Source: DSXF01 sp964387495 (GTDB lineage: Bacteria > Chloroflexota > Anaerolineae > Anaerolineales > Villigracilaceae). Taken from it: DNA of 64,000 nt. The notes under the pieces were generated by a model that was not told the origin of the DNA, made no database searches, and was given only the letters and a program-made list of their open reading frames with translations. Of this stretch, positions 9,279 to 17,692 are shown in pieces. Made by a program: the position numbers and the translations under genes. Position 1 is the first letter of the stretch. Each line of letters starts with the position of its first letter. The DNA lies in contig CAYLXB010000001.1 of assembly GCA_964387495.1 (NCBI GenBank), positions 62,001 through 126,000 of the forward strand, in the 5' to 3' direction.

Positions 9279-10281
9279 CCAACCCTGGCCCCGCATAGAC
9301 CAGTCCGGTGTAGATTTGAACCAGCGCTGCCCCCATCTCCAGGCGGCGCCTGGCATCATCGGGATTCATGATCCCGCCCGCACTGATAACCGGCAGGCGG
9401 CCATCCAGCCGCCGGATGATCTTCTCCAACATCACTTCACTCTGGACCCGGAGTGGAGTACCACTTAATCCGCCGGTTTCTCCCTGGTGCACAGACTTCA
9501 ATCCCGTTCGCGCCAAGGTGGTATTGGTGGCGATCACGCCATCCATGCCCGTACGCCAGATAACATCCAGGGCATCGTCCAGCTCTGCATCTGTCAGGTC
9601 GGGGGAAAGCTTCACCAGCAACGGAATACGTTTTTTGTGTGTTTCCTGATCAACCCTGCGCTGTTGATTCAAGTGAGATAACAGGTTTTCGAGAGCCTCA
9701 CGCGCCTGCAACTGGCGCAGTCCAACTGTATTTGGCGAACTCACATTGATGGTCAGATAATCGCACAGCGGAGCAAAGAGCTGCAGCAACTCAAGGTAAT
9801 CGAAAACAGCCTCTTCATTGGGAGTATCCTTGTTCCGGCCCAGGTTGACCCCCAGAATGGCATCCGGCCGGGCGCGCTCCGCCCATAACTGACGCAGCCG
9901 GTGGACAACTTTGCCGCTGCCTTGGGAGGGAAAGCCCATACGGTTAATGACAGCTTCGTCCTCGAGGAGACGGAATACGCGCGGTTTGGGATTACCGGGC
10001 TGGGGCCGCGGGGTAATGGTGCCAATCTCAATATGGCCGAAACCCAACGCCGAGAGCCCGCGAATGGCATGGCCATCCTTGTCATACCCAGCCGCCAGCC
10101 CGACCGGATTCTTGAAGCGCAGGCTGAAGACAGTGACCGGTTTCTCAGGTGCCAGGAAGGCCAGATCAATCAGTGAATTAAGAGGCGAGATCGAACCGGT
10201 GAGACGCAATAGTGCAACTGTCAAGGCATGGGCAGTCTCAGGCCGGATGCAAAAAATGAGGGGACGGAGGAGCGAATACAT
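9253..10281 (-). CDS. pyrD: Dihydroorotate dehydrogenase (quinone), class 2
   Basis: A 342-residue class 2 enzyme that oxidises dihydroorotate to orotate, with electrons passing through FMN to quinone at the membrane. Visible motifs are NPVGLAAGYDKDG (FMN site), GVNLGRNKDTP, the substrate-site motif NVSSPNTVGLRQLQ and VKLSPDLTD. The N-terminal amphipathic helix (residues 1-30) is the membrane/quinone tunnel element that marks class 2. It is the last gene of the pyr operon. Its ATG overlaps the upstream TAA by 1 nt (TAATG), indicating coupled translation. Confidence 0.95.
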   Translation of the reverse strand: MYSLLRPLIFCIRPETAHALTVALLRLTGSISPLNSLIDLAFLAPEKPVTVFSLRFKNPVGLAAGYDKDGHAIRGLSALGFGHIEIGTITPRPQPGNPKPRVFRLLEDEAVINRMGFPSQGSGKVVHRLRQLWAERARPDAILGVNLGRNKDTPNEEAVFDYLELLQLFAPLCDYLTINVSSPNTVGLRQLQAREALENLLSHLNQQRRVDQETHKKRIPLLVKLSPDLTDAELDDALDVIWRTGMDGVIATNTTLARTGLKSVHQGETGGLSGTPLRVQSEVMLEKIIRRLDGRLPVISAGGIMNPDDARRRLEMGAALVQIYTGLVYAGPGLVRRIVRAL

Positions 10282-10745
10282 TAGACTCCTTTTTTCCCCT
10301 GCTTGAGCATCTCGATGGTTTTTCCGATCCGGGTTGCCCGGGTCTCTGCGCGCTTGGCTTCTTCGATCCAGGCAACATATTCTTTCTGATGGGTATAAGA
10401 GAGGCTTTCAAACGATTTAAGCATATCAACCTGCCCCTGGAGGGCGGACTGCAAATCTGGCGGGATTTCCACCTGGCGTAGTTCCGTATCCTCTTCCAAT
10501 ATCACATCCACTTCATCTCCAACATCCTTGCCTATCCTGGTACGGATTCCCTTGAGCACACCCAGGATATGGCAGGGTTCACCCATGCGCACCAAGGTAC
10601 CGCGATATGGTTCGCCATCAATCGTTACCTTGACCGGGAGCCGTTTTTTGCCAAAAACATCTTCCACATTAAAGGGGATTCGGACAAATGCGCCCCCTTT
10701 GCCGGAGCTTTCGATAACTGCGCGGAAGGTACATTTTGGTTTCAT
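10281..10745 (-). CDS. YdeI/OmdA family protein with DUF1905 domain
   Basis: A 154-residue two-part protein. The N-terminal half (residues 1-85) is a DUF1905 beta-barrel-like domain beginning KCTFRAVIESSGKGGAFVRIPFNVEDVFG. The C-terminal half carries the YdeI/OmdA signature SLSYTHQKEYVAWIEEAKRAETRATRI with a final KTIEMLKQGKK. The function is poorly known; relatives are annotated as bacteriocin-protection or OmpD-associated proteins. It sits inside the pyr operon, 9 nt after the NUDIX gene and with a 1-nt overlap to pyrD, so it is cotranscribed. A link to pyrimidine metabolism is not supported by the sequence itself. Confidence 0.85.
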   Translation of the reverse strand: MKPKCTFRAVIESSGKGGAFVRIPFNVEDVFGKKRLPVKVTIDGEPYRGTLVRMGEPCHILGVLKGIRTRIGKDVGDEVDVILEEDTELRQVEIPPDLQSALQGQVDMLKSFESLSYTHQKEYVAWIEEAKRAETRATRIGKTIEMLKQGKKGV

Positions 10746-10754
10746 AAGCAGTTC

Positions 10755-11375
10755 CTAGTCAAAGACTGATGGGCGGCTGGGATCCGCAAATTGGGCATAG
10801 GCTTCTTCCAGCATCGGCTGGCTGGTACGCGATTCCGAAAGCGGCGGCAGGTGTTCCAGATCAAAGAAATCCACAGCCAGGGTCTCATTGCTGGGACAAG
10901 CCGCCCCTCCTGTTATTGTACACAGGAAAACCAGCTTGTAGGCATGATAAAACTCGAGCGGCTGAAGGCGGTTGACATCGTAAACAGCCGTAAGCCTGTC
11001 CACCCGGACGCGAAAGCCGCTTTCTTCCCACACTTCCCTGGCGACCATTTCAGCAGGCGCATCGCCCACATCTGCCCAGCCGCCGGGCATGGACCAACAA
11101 TTGTCCGCCTTCTCCTGCACCAGCAGGATCTTTCCGTCACGAATGACGGCAGCGCGCACGTCCACTTTCGGTGTGGCATATCCCGGCTGGACCCGGAAAT
11201 TTGCCAGCGTGGCATCCTTGTCCAGGCCGGTATGCTGGACGACGATCTCGGCCGCGATTTCCAGCAAGCGCGTGTAGCGCTGGACATCGAACTCGCTGTG
11301 ATTGAAAGCCAGGCCGGTCTGTGCAAGCGCCTGGATTTCCCGGGCCCAAGCGAGCCAGTGAGGTTGCATCGTCAA
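10755..11375 (-). CDS. NUDIX hydrolase
   Basis: A 206-residue NUDIX protein with an N-terminal helical extension (about residues 1-65) of the type common in ADP-ribose or UDP-sugar pyrophosphatases. The NUDIX box runs GWADVGD...REVWEESGF near residues 97-119. The first Glu of the canonical box is Asp here, a substitution seen in this subfamily, while the REVxEE core that binds metal is intact. The ATG overlaps the pyrE stop by 4 nt (ATGA). It may clean up nucleotide derivatives next to de novo UMP synthesis; the substrate is unknown. Confidence 0.88.
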   Translation of the reverse strand: MTMQPHWLAWAREIQALAQTGLAFNHSEFDVQRYTRLLEIAAEIVVQHTGLDKDATLANFRVQPGYATPKVDVRAAVIRDGKILLVQEKADNCWSMPGGWADVGDAPAEMVAREVWEESGFRVRVDRLTAVYDVNRLQPLEFYHAYKLVFLCTITGGAACPSNETLAVDFFDLEHLPPLSESRTSQPMLEEAYAQFADPSRPSVFD

Positions 11376-11983
11376 ATCCCTGTCTGCAAAAACTCCCGCG
11401 TCGCGGCGATCTTTTCTCTACCCACCCGTTTTGTCTTTTCCCAGTGATCCAGCATCCCAGTCATTGTCAATACAGCGTGCAGGCGCAGTTTAGCCTGCTC
11501 CAACGCTTCCTTCGCACCAGACTGCCGATCCACAAGCACAACCACGTCCCGGACAATCAACCCGGCAGCGGTTAATTTTTCAATGGCTTCAAACTTACTG
11601 CTGCCCGTGGTGGCCAGGTCATCGATCACTGCAATGGTCTCCCCGGAGTGGTATTCGCCTTCGATCTCAGCCCGGGTACCGTAGGTTTTGGCTTCCTTGC
11701 GCGGGTAGATCATGGAGTAATTTCCCGCCAAGCTGATGGCAGTGGCGATCGGGATGGCTGCGTAGGGCAGGCCGGCAATACGGTCGAAAGTCAGGCTCTG
11801 CAGGGTGGGCAGGTAAGCTGCGCCCACCTGCTGAAGAAGTTTAGGATAGGTGATGATTTGGCGCAGGTCAATGTAGATGGGGGATTTCAACCCGGATTTG
11901 AGGGTGAATTCGCCAAACTTGATACAGCCGGCCTCAAGCAGGCCATCTGCAAGCATTTCATTCAAGGAGAAACTTCCTGACAT
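11372..11983 (-). CDS. pyrE: Orotate phosphoribosyltransferase
   Basis: A 203-residue enzyme that joins orotate and PRPP to give OMP. The PRPP-binding motif is VIDDLATTGSSK (about residues 117-128), and the flexible catalytic loop PRKEAKTYGTRAEIEGEY is present. KSGLKSPIYIDLRQIITYP at the N-terminus matches the family. It lies 161 nt downstream of pyrF and overlaps the NUDIX gene by 4 nt. It is in the same operon as the other pyr genes. Confidence 0.95.
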   Translation of the reverse strand: MSGSFSLNEMLADGLLEAGCIKFGEFTLKSGLKSPIYIDLRQIITYPKLLQQVGAAYLPTLQSLTFDRIAGLPYAAIPIATAISLAGNYSMIYPRKEAKTYGTRAEIEGEYHSGETIAVIDDLATTGSSKFEAIEKLTAAGLIVRDVVVLVDRQSGAKEALEQAKLRLHAVLTMTGMLDHWEKTKRVGREKIAATREFLQTGI

Positions 11984-12144
11984 TTTTCCTCTTCGAAAAT
12001 GGAAGCCAGAATATCAACGAACGAGCAGCCAACGCATGGTGCCATCGGCGGAATGTTTGGGCTGCTGTCCTGGGAACATATGCAGCCGTACCAATCTGCT
12101 TCCACCGCTCTTCCTGTTTCGGAAAAAGAAGAAAGGCGGATTTC

Positions 12145-12981
12145 TCAGCGATTCCGCTGGTACTGGAAAGCAATGACCTCATCCCGTAACTCTGCCGCGG
12201 CCCGGGCAGGGTTTTCAGCGCGCGCCACTGCCCGTGAGACATTGATAAGCATGCCTTTACCGTCTTTGCGCAGACCGGTCTTGAGAGCAGTCCCCAGATC
12301 TCCGCCCTGGGCTCCAACCCCTGGAACGAGGAACCACAGATCCGGTGTGGCGGCGCGGATATGCCTGAGTGCATCCGGCTGGGTGGCGCCGACCACCAGG
12401 CCGATATTGTTGCCGGTGTTCCAGATTTGGGCAAGATGAGCTACATGCTGGTATAGAGGAACAGGTGCCGGTTGTCCATCCCCGGCTGCCACAAGGATAT
12501 CTTGCAAGTCGTTCGCACCCGGGTTGGAAGTTTTGCACAGAAGAAAAACGCCCTTTTCCTTATATGCTAGGAATGGGTCAATCGAGTCTTTCCCAAGATA
12601 CGGGTTGAGCGTGATGGCATGTGCCCCGAGACGCTCAAATGCAGATAGGGCATAGGCTTCAGCGGTGGAGGCGATATCACCGCGCTTGGCATCCAGGATG
12701 ACCGGGATCAGCGAACCAAGCCGGTTGGACTCGTCTTGCACAGCCTGGATGACCCGCTTGAGAGCCGTCCACCCTCGCGGGCCAAAAGCCTCAAAGAAGG
12801 CCACATTGGGTTTGAAGGCGGCGGCATAACGTGCAGTCTGTCTGACAAGATTCAGACAAAACTCCTGGGCCGAGGCCGCGGTGGGACGCTGAAGGTCAGA
12901 CAGATGGGGGTCCAGCCCTATACAGAGCAGGGAAGATGAGTCGTCCACCCGCTTTTCAAGAAAAGTAAAAAATGTTTCCAT
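12145..12981 (-). CDS. pyrF: Orotidine 5'-phosphate decarboxylase, type 2
   Basis: A 278-residue TIM-barrel enzyme that decarboxylates OMP to UMP. The catalytic Lys-Asp tetrad region reads VILDAKRGDIASTA; CIGLDPHL at the N-terminus and TLNPYLGKDSIDPFL are typical of the longer type 2 group. No Shine-Dalgarno sequence is evident before the ATG. It is separated from pyrB by 92 nt that hold an 11-bp hairpin. The operon places the last two UMP-forming steps, pyrE and pyrF, side by side. Confidence 0.95.
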   Translation of the reverse strand: METFFTFLEKRVDDSSSLLCIGLDPHLSDLQRPTAASAQEFCLNLVRQTARYAAAFKPNVAFFEAFGPRGWTALKRVIQAVQDESNRLGSLIPVILDAKRGDIASTAEAYALSAFERLGAHAITLNPYLGKDSIDPFLAYKEKGVFLLCKTSNPGANDLQDILVAAGDGQPAPVPLYQHVAHLAQIWNTGNNIGLVVGATQPDALRHIRAATPDLWFLVPGVGAQGGDLGTALKTGLRKDGKGMLINVSRAVARAENPARAAAELRDEVIAFQYQRNR

Positions 12982-13021
12982 AAAGTCTGTACCAGGTTTT
13001 CCAGATTCAAGTTTCTAGTTG

Positions 13022-13055
13022 GCTCCAGCACCTGAATTTTACCCGGTGCTGGAGC
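13022..13055 (-). other. Intercistronic hairpin between pyrB and pyrF
   Basis: A perfect 11-bp inverted repeat (13022-13032 with 13045-13055) has a 12-nt loop. No T-run follows in the minus direction, so it is more likely an mRNA-stabilising or partial-attenuation hairpin than a full terminator. Confidence 0.55.
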
Positions 13056-13073
13056 ACTTGACCAAGAACACAA

Positions 13074-14054
13074 TCAGGCCTTTCCCAGGACCATCGCCAG
13101 CAACGCCATTCTCACATACAGGCCATATTCCATCTGGCGAAAGTAAGCAGCGCGAGGATCTTCATCGAAGTCTGGGCTGATCTCTCCGACACGCGGCAGT
13201 GGGTGCATGACGATCATGCGTTCCTTGGCAGCTTTCATTACCTTCGGGTCAATTATATACGCTCCCTTGACCGACTCATAGGCAGCCTCATCGGTGAAGC
13301 GTTCCTTCTGAACGCGGGTGACATACAGCACATCGGTCTCGGCCAGGGGCTGGTCGAGCGAAGTAAATTCACCCTGTTCGATACCCTTTTCTTTGAGTTC
13401 CGTGATCAGTTCAGCAGGCATGCGCAGGATGTCGGGGGAGACATAGTTCAACTTTACCTTGTAACGTGAGAGCAGGCGTGCCAGTGAATGGACGGTGCGG
13501 CCATGTTTGAGGTCACCAAGCAGGGTAACGGTCAGGCCGTCAATATGACCGATCTCCTCGCGAATGGTGAAAGCATCAAGAAGGGCCTGAGTGGGGTGTT
13601 CGCCAATCCCGTCACCGGCGTTGATGACCGGTTTGTGGGCCGCCTTGGCAGCAATGGCCGCCGAACCGACTTCCGGATGGCGCAGGACGATCACGTCGGC
13701 ATAACATTCCAGGGTGCGGACGGTATCAGCCAGGCTCTCGCCCTTGGAGACCGAGGAATACTTCACCTCGTTGATCGGGATGACCGATCCACCCAGGCGC
13801 TCCATGGCAGCCGTGAATGACGATGAAGTACGCGTCGAGGGTTCATAGAACAAGTTGGCCAGAATCTTACCCTTGAGCAGGTCAAAGGTGCCGATATGGT
13901 CGACCATGTCGTGCATCTCGTGTGACACAGCAAAGATGTATTCCAGATCTTCGCGGCCGAACTGCTTGACCGAGATGATATCCTTGCCGTACCAGGGCGC
14001 GTTCTTGTGGTCGCCCAGGGGCAGATGGGACATGTTGTGTTTCTTGATGGTCAT
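13074..14054 (-). CDS. pyrB: Aspartate carbamoyltransferase catalytic subunit
   Basis: A 326-residue enzyme that makes N-carbamoyl-aspartate. The carbamoyl-phosphate motif appears as EPSTRTSSSF (about residues 71-80), and GDGIGEHPTQALLDAF is the conserved HPTQ block. A normal ATG is preceded by AAGGAG at 8 nt. No pyrI regulatory subunit and no carA/carB are in this operon. It lies 18 nt downstream of pyrC. Confidence 0.95.
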   Translation of the reverse strand: MTIKKHNMSHLPLGDHKNAPWYGKDIISVKQFGREDLEYIFAVSHEMHDMVDHIGTFDLLKGKILANLFYEPSTRTSSSFTAAMERLGGSVIPINEVKYSSVSKGESLADTVRTLECYADVIVLRHPEVGSAAIAAKAAHKPVINAGDGIGEHPTQALLDAFTIREEIGHIDGLTVTLLGDLKHGRTVHSLARLLSRYKVKLNYVSPDILRMPAELITELKEKGIEQGEFTSLDQPLAETDVLYVTRVQKERFTDEAAYESVKGAYIIDPKVMKAAKERMIVMHPLPRVGEISPDFDEDPRAAYFRQMEYGLYVRMALLAMVLGKA

Positions 14055-14072
14055 AATATTTCTCCTTGGAAT

Positions 14073-15143
14073 TTATGATAACAATCGAATATTCTTCCCA
14101 AAACCCGGGGAGACGCTTACCTTTCCATCCCGAAATGCTTCCTGACCCCTGAGAATCACGCGCCGCACCCGGCCCTGTACCTGCCAGCCTTCGAATGGTG
14201 TCCAGCCGCAGCGGGAGTGCATTTCGGAGGCCTTGATCTCATAGCGATCGTTCTCATCCACCTCGACCCAGGTTTCGGGCTGCTCAGGAAGTTGGAAGAT
14301 CCGGCGTGGATTGGTAACCATGCGGGTAAGGACATCGTTCAGGGTCAAACGTCCATTGCCTACAGCCGTCAACAGCAGCGGCAGGATGGTCTCCAGACCG
14401 GGGAAGCCGGGCGGCGGGTTTTCACCATCCTTTTCGGCCAGGGTGTGGGGGGCATGGTCGGTGGCAAAGCAGTCGATCACCTCCAGGTTTTGCCAGAGGG
14501 CCTCCACATCTTCTCTTGACGCCAGCCGGGGACGAACTTCGCCGCGGCCGGAATAACCATGAGAAATATTGGGAATATCGTCTCTGGTCAGGAACAGATG
14601 ATGCGGGCAAACTTCACAGGTCACCTTGAGGCCGCGCTCCTTGGCAGCCTTGATGAGCAGGATCTCCTCCCGCAGGGAAACATGCGCAATGTGGATGGGC
14701 TTGTCGAACATCTGCGCCATCCAGATGGCGGCAGCCATCGAGCGGCTTTCCGAATGGGTGACAATCGGGGTTTCACCCGGCCACTGGCGGAAATGCTCCA
14801 TCCACAGCGTCATATCGTCCAGGCGCAACTGGCCGAACGTGGCATCGAGGTACATCTTAAGGGCAGCGGCTTGCGAAGCCAGGCGGGCCGCCTCAATCGC
14901 ATTATCCGGACCGGCGCCCAAGTACTGGGCATAATCGCAGTGGGCTTTGGCCCGGGCAGCTTCGAGGGCCAGGGCCAGCGTCCCGGAATCGAAGATGGGC
15001 GGTTTTGTATTGGGCATGGCCAGCAGCATGGTCACGCCGCCCGCCAGGGCTGCCGAAGTACCGGTGTCCCAGTCTTCCTTATGGGTGGCGCCGGGTTCGC
15101 GCAGATGCACGTGGGGATCGATCAGGCCGGGGAGTCTAAGCAT
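14073..15143 (-). CDS. pyrC: Dihydroorotase
   Basis: A 356-residue amidohydrolase closing carbamoyl-aspartate to dihydroorotate. It begins almost directly with the metal motif GLIDPHVHLREPG, so the N-terminal beta-sandwich strands of the longer class I enzymes are missing, as in the dihydroorotase domain of CAD. The probable carboxylated lysine is in ALKMYLDATFG, and ATDHAPH supplies the later metal Asp. It is the first structural gene of the pyr operon and sits 34 nt downstream of the attenuator hairpin. The Shine-Dalgarno sequence is weak. Confidence 0.92.
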   Translation of the reverse strand: MLRLPGLIDPHVHLREPGATHKEDWDTGTSAALAGGVTMLLAMPNTKPPIFDSGTLALALEAARAKAHCDYAQYLGAGPDNAIEAARLASQAAALKMYLDATFGQLRLDDMTLWMEHFRQWPGETPIVTHSESRSMAAAIWMAQMFDKPIHIAHVSLREEILLIKAAKERGLKVTCEVCPHHLFLTRDDIPNISHGYSGRGEVRPRLASREDVEALWQNLEVIDCFATDHAPHTLAEKDGENPPPGFPGLETILPLLLTAVGNGRLTLNDVLTRMVTNPRRIFQLPEQPETWVEVDENDRYEIKASEMHSRCGWTPFEGWQVQGRVRRVILRGQEAFRDGKVSVSPGFGKNIRLLS

Positions 15144-15176
15144 GGTTCCGTGTCAATTCCAATCAGGTACAGGCAT

Positions 15177-15203
15177 AAAAAAAGAGCCGCTAAAAGCGAC
15201 TCT
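15177..15203 (-). terminator. Attenuator hairpin in the pyr operon leader
   Basis: A 9-bp stem (15195-15203 with 15183-15191, one G-U pair) has a 3-nt loop and runs into seven T on the minus strand. It lies between the pyr promoter and pyrC, not at the end of a gene. A U-rich tract (15217-15208, U4-G-U5) directly precedes it, and the leader peptide stop codon lies in its loop. This fits UTP-sensitive attenuation as known for enterobacterial pyrBI. Confidence 0.75.
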
Positions 15204-15276
15204 CTTGAAAAACAAAACGGCTGGGCTTGGTAACCCGCATAAGCAGGAAATCCCGGAGGTGGTTTTGTACAGACAT
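15190..15276 (-). CDS. Putative pyr operon leader peptide (28 aa)
   Basis: A 28-codon frame starts with ATG at 15276 and stops with TAG at 15192-15190, inside the loop of the attenuator hairpin. Its C-terminal codons read through the U-rich pause tract (CGU UUU GUU UUU CAA). A ribosome finishing this frame would cover the 5' arm of the terminator. The start is only 8 nt from the -10 box, so the message would be nearly leaderless. The N-terminal part resembles the E. coli pyrBI leader peptide loosely (VQ..LR.F.L.R..K). An internal ATG at codon 13 is an alternative start. Existence is inferred from layout only. Confidence 0.55.
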   Translation of the reverse strand: MSVQNHLRDFLLMRVTKPSRFVFQESRF

Positions 15277-15284
15277 TGGGACGA

Positions 15285-15312
15285 ATTTTACGCAGATGGG
15301 AGATTCTGTCAA
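15285..15312 (-). promoter_or_regulatory. Promoter of the pyr operon
   Basis: TTGACA (15312-15307) and TAAAAT (15290-15285) are separated by 16 nt. This places transcription start at about 15277-15280, at or just before the leader-peptide ATG. Confidence 0.75.
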
Positions 15313-15375
15313 GGGTTATTCAACGAATCTGCAGGAATTCACATCAATGCAGTTGCACTTCAATTTCAGAAGCGA

Positions 15376-16893
15376 TTAGTGGCTGGTATTGATATCATCA
15401 AACCTTGCAAGCAGTTCATTCTTTAGCTGAGCAACCAGTTCCGGCTGGCTGAACACCAGATCATTCATCTCTTCAGGATCGCTTTCCAGATCATAGACCT
15501 CAAAAAGATCGGTGCCGATGGTCTCGTAGCCGCGATACATAATGACTTTGTACTGCCCCTTGCGCATGGCAAACGTCGCCTGGCTCAGTTTCCCAAAGGC
15601 CGAACTGGACTTGGCTTCCAGGGTGTAAATTTCCCTTTCGAAATTTTCTTCCCCTCCCAGGCCGGGCAGCCGTTCTCCCTCGACCCATGCAGGGATTGGG
15701 CTGCCAACCGCAGCCAACAGGGTCGGCAAGAGGTCCACACTGCTGGTCGGCGAGTGAATATCTTTTCCCTGCCTCTGTCCCGGGGACGAAATGAGCAAGG
15801 GAATTCGGATCAAAGGTTCATAAAGAACAGGCGTCACATGGCCCTTGATCCCCCGCTCCAGCAGTTCACCATGGTCCGAGGTGACCACCAGATAACTGGT
15901 CTCCAGCAGGCCCGTCCGTTCCAGGTAATCCAGAAGCCGCCCAAATTCAAAATCTACATTGACAATGTATTCGTCATACCAGATTCGGTTTTTTTCGATG
16001 GTTTCGTATGTCTCCCCCTCGGTAAATATATGCTCCTCCTTTTTCGTATGAGGCGGAGTGCCTTCGAAAATGTCAACAAAGTCTTTATGCGCCCGGTACG
16101 GCGAATGGGGCGAAAACAAGTGAATATAAGAAAAAAAGGGTGCAGGTAGCCGGCTGATCGTATTCATCAGGCCGTCGAATACTTTGTGGAGTCTGAAACT
16201 GATGGGGTGGTTGCGCGGCTGCGGGACGCCGCGCGGGTAGTTCCGGTCAACCGCCTTCCTCTTACGCTCAAAATACAACCGCTGCGCCAGGCCAAGCATG
16301 AGTGACCCGGGCGCATCGACGTAATCAAACAAAACATGATCAAATACCTGATGCGCATTGACCGCATCGTTTTTGAAGGCTTCGCTCACGAGAAAAGCAT
16401 CGTCGCTATAGGCACTGGATGGCAACAATTCGTCAATATCCACCTCGAACTGATGCAGCAGATTTGTAGCCCAAACATTCTGTGAAAATGCAAAGCGGTG
16501 ATAGTCTCCGCCCAGCAGTCCAAAGATATTACGATGTTCAAATTCCCTATTCACCAAGCCCGCAAGGTGCAGCCCGCGGTGGGTCCATGGATACATGCCG
16601 TTGAGCATCGAGGCAGTGCCAGGGATGGTAAAGTTTGCCGTGGAATAATGAGCATGGTAAACATTTGCCCGCTGTGCAAAGCGTTCAAAGTTGGGTGTAG
16701 TCTTGCGATAATATCCATACAGCGACAGGTGACGAGCGCTCATTGCGTCGAACACCAGGAAGATTACGCTGGAAGAACCAGCCCGGCCACTCATCTCGTG
16801 CAAAAGTCCGGCAGGAATAATTTTAGAAAGCGCCAGGGAGGCTGGCACGGCAGCAAAAAGTTTCAAAAAATCCCGCCGGTTAAGTTTCTTCAT
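15376..16893 (-). CDS. Sulfatase-fold (alkaline phosphatase superfamily) exported enzyme
   Basis: A 505-residue protein with a twin-arginine type signal (NRRDFLKLFAAVPASLALS, residues 5-23). The metal-site elements are FLVFDAMSARHLSLYGY and TSDHGELLERG...GHVTPVLYEPLIRIPLLI. The usual Cys/Ser-x-Pro-x-Arg formylglycine motif is replaced by FTIPGTASMLNGMY, so the nucleophile should be Thr. This is the pattern of phosphatases and phosphotransferases such as LtaS or EptA rather than true sulfatases. It would act outside the membrane. It lies 8 nt downstream of a small membrane-protein gene and is cotranscribed with it. The substrate is unknown. Confidence 0.82.
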   Translation of the reverse strand: MKKLNRRDFLKLFAAVPASLALSKIIPAGLLHEMSGRAGSSSVIFLVFDAMSARHLSLYGYYRKTTPNFERFAQRANVYHAHYSTANFTIPGTASMLNGMYPWTHRGLHLAGLVNREFEHRNIFGLLGGDYHRFAFSQNVWATNLLHQFEVDIDELLPSSAYSDDAFLVSEAFKNDAVNAHQVFDHVLFDYVDAPGSLMLGLAQRLYFERKRKAVDRNYPRGVPQPRNHPISFRLHKVFDGLMNTISRLPAPFFSYIHLFSPHSPYRAHKDFVDIFEGTPPHTKKEEHIFTEGETYETIEKNRIWYDEYIVNVDFEFGRLLDYLERTGLLETSYLVVTSDHGELLERGIKGHVTPVLYEPLIRIPLLISSPGQRQGKDIHSPTSSVDLLPTLLAAVGSPIPAWVEGERLPGLGGEENFEREIYTLEAKSSSAFGKLSQATFAMRKGQYKVIMYRGYETIGTDLFEVYDLESDPEEMNDLVFSQPELVAQLKNELLARFDDINTSH

Positions 16894-16901
16894 GGGCCAT
16901 C

Positions 16902-17444
16902 CTAAAACAAATTGTTCACCAGAATGATCCCCGCCCCAACAACCGTCAGAGGGATGATCAGGTAGAGCAGGATGATGGAACGATCAGAGAAGTCATCAAG
17001 AATCCGCCGGACAATCAATACACGCGGCAAAAGAAATGCAAGCGCCAGGATGATGAGCCCGACCAGCGGCACGAACATAAATGTTTCCCAAGGAAAGATG
17101 TTTGCCTTGCTCTGGCCCACACGGAGTGCCAGGTACATCAGATAGCCAAGACCCAGGATGCTGAGAAGAGAACCGCTCGAGACGAATATGTCTGCGAAAA
17201 ACTTTCTGGGGAGGATAATCCCCAGGGCGATGATCAGGCCTGTAACCAGCAAACATTCCAGAAAATTAAGTACCAGCGCATAGGAAAAGTTGGAAAGAAT
17301 CCGGCGAAGATCCAGGTATAAAAGCCAACTTGGGAGTTTTTGCAGCATTCGGTACAAGGTCCAGCCGTAAACGAGAAAAGCCGTCACAGCAAAAACCGCT
17401 ATGACCTGTCTGAATTGTGGAAGTCGAGTGCGTAAAGACATCAT
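16902..17444 (-). CDS. Integral membrane protein, function unknown
   Basis: A 180-residue protein with about five membrane helices and a basic N-terminus. There is no recognised domain. The start ATGATG at 17444 lies only 9 nt after the -10 box of a good promoter and has no Shine-Dalgarno, so the mRNA is probably leaderless. It is followed 8 nt later by the exported sulfatase-fold enzyme. The pair could form a functional unit, for instance a membrane partner for the enzyme, but this is only context. Confidence 0.7.
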   Translation of the reverse strand: MMSLRTRLPQFRQVIAVFAVTAFLVYGWTLYRMLQKLPSWLLYLDLRRILSNFSYALVLNFLECLLVTGLIIALGIILPRKFFADIFVSSGSLLSILGLGYLMYLALRVGQSKANIFPWETFMFVPLVGLIILALAFLLPRVLIVRRILDDFSDRSIILLYLIIPLTVVGAGIILVNNLF

Positions 17445-17453
17445 GGCGTTTGT

Positions 17454-17482
17454 CTTATAAGGTAGGGGGTGTAATTTGTCAA
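17454..17482 (-). promoter_or_regulatory. Promoter of the membrane protein/sulfatase operon
   Basis: TTGACA (17482-17477), a 17-nt spacer and TATAAG (17459-17454) on the minus strand. Only 9 nt separate the -10 from the ATG at 17444. Confidence 0.7.
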
Positions 17483-17692
17483 GATATCAGGCGGGCAACA
17501 CGCAGACATCGACAAGAAACCGGGCAGTCCAGACGCAGCGTTGATGATTGCAAAGGACAGACGGGGATAGGGTTGCAGTTCCCGGTCAAGAACGATATCA
17601 ATAATTTGCAAACGCCTGATTTATCTGATGGAACCAAACGGTCTGGAAAAACGTCACAGAAATGACAAGCAATGGGCTTGAAGGAGAAAGTG

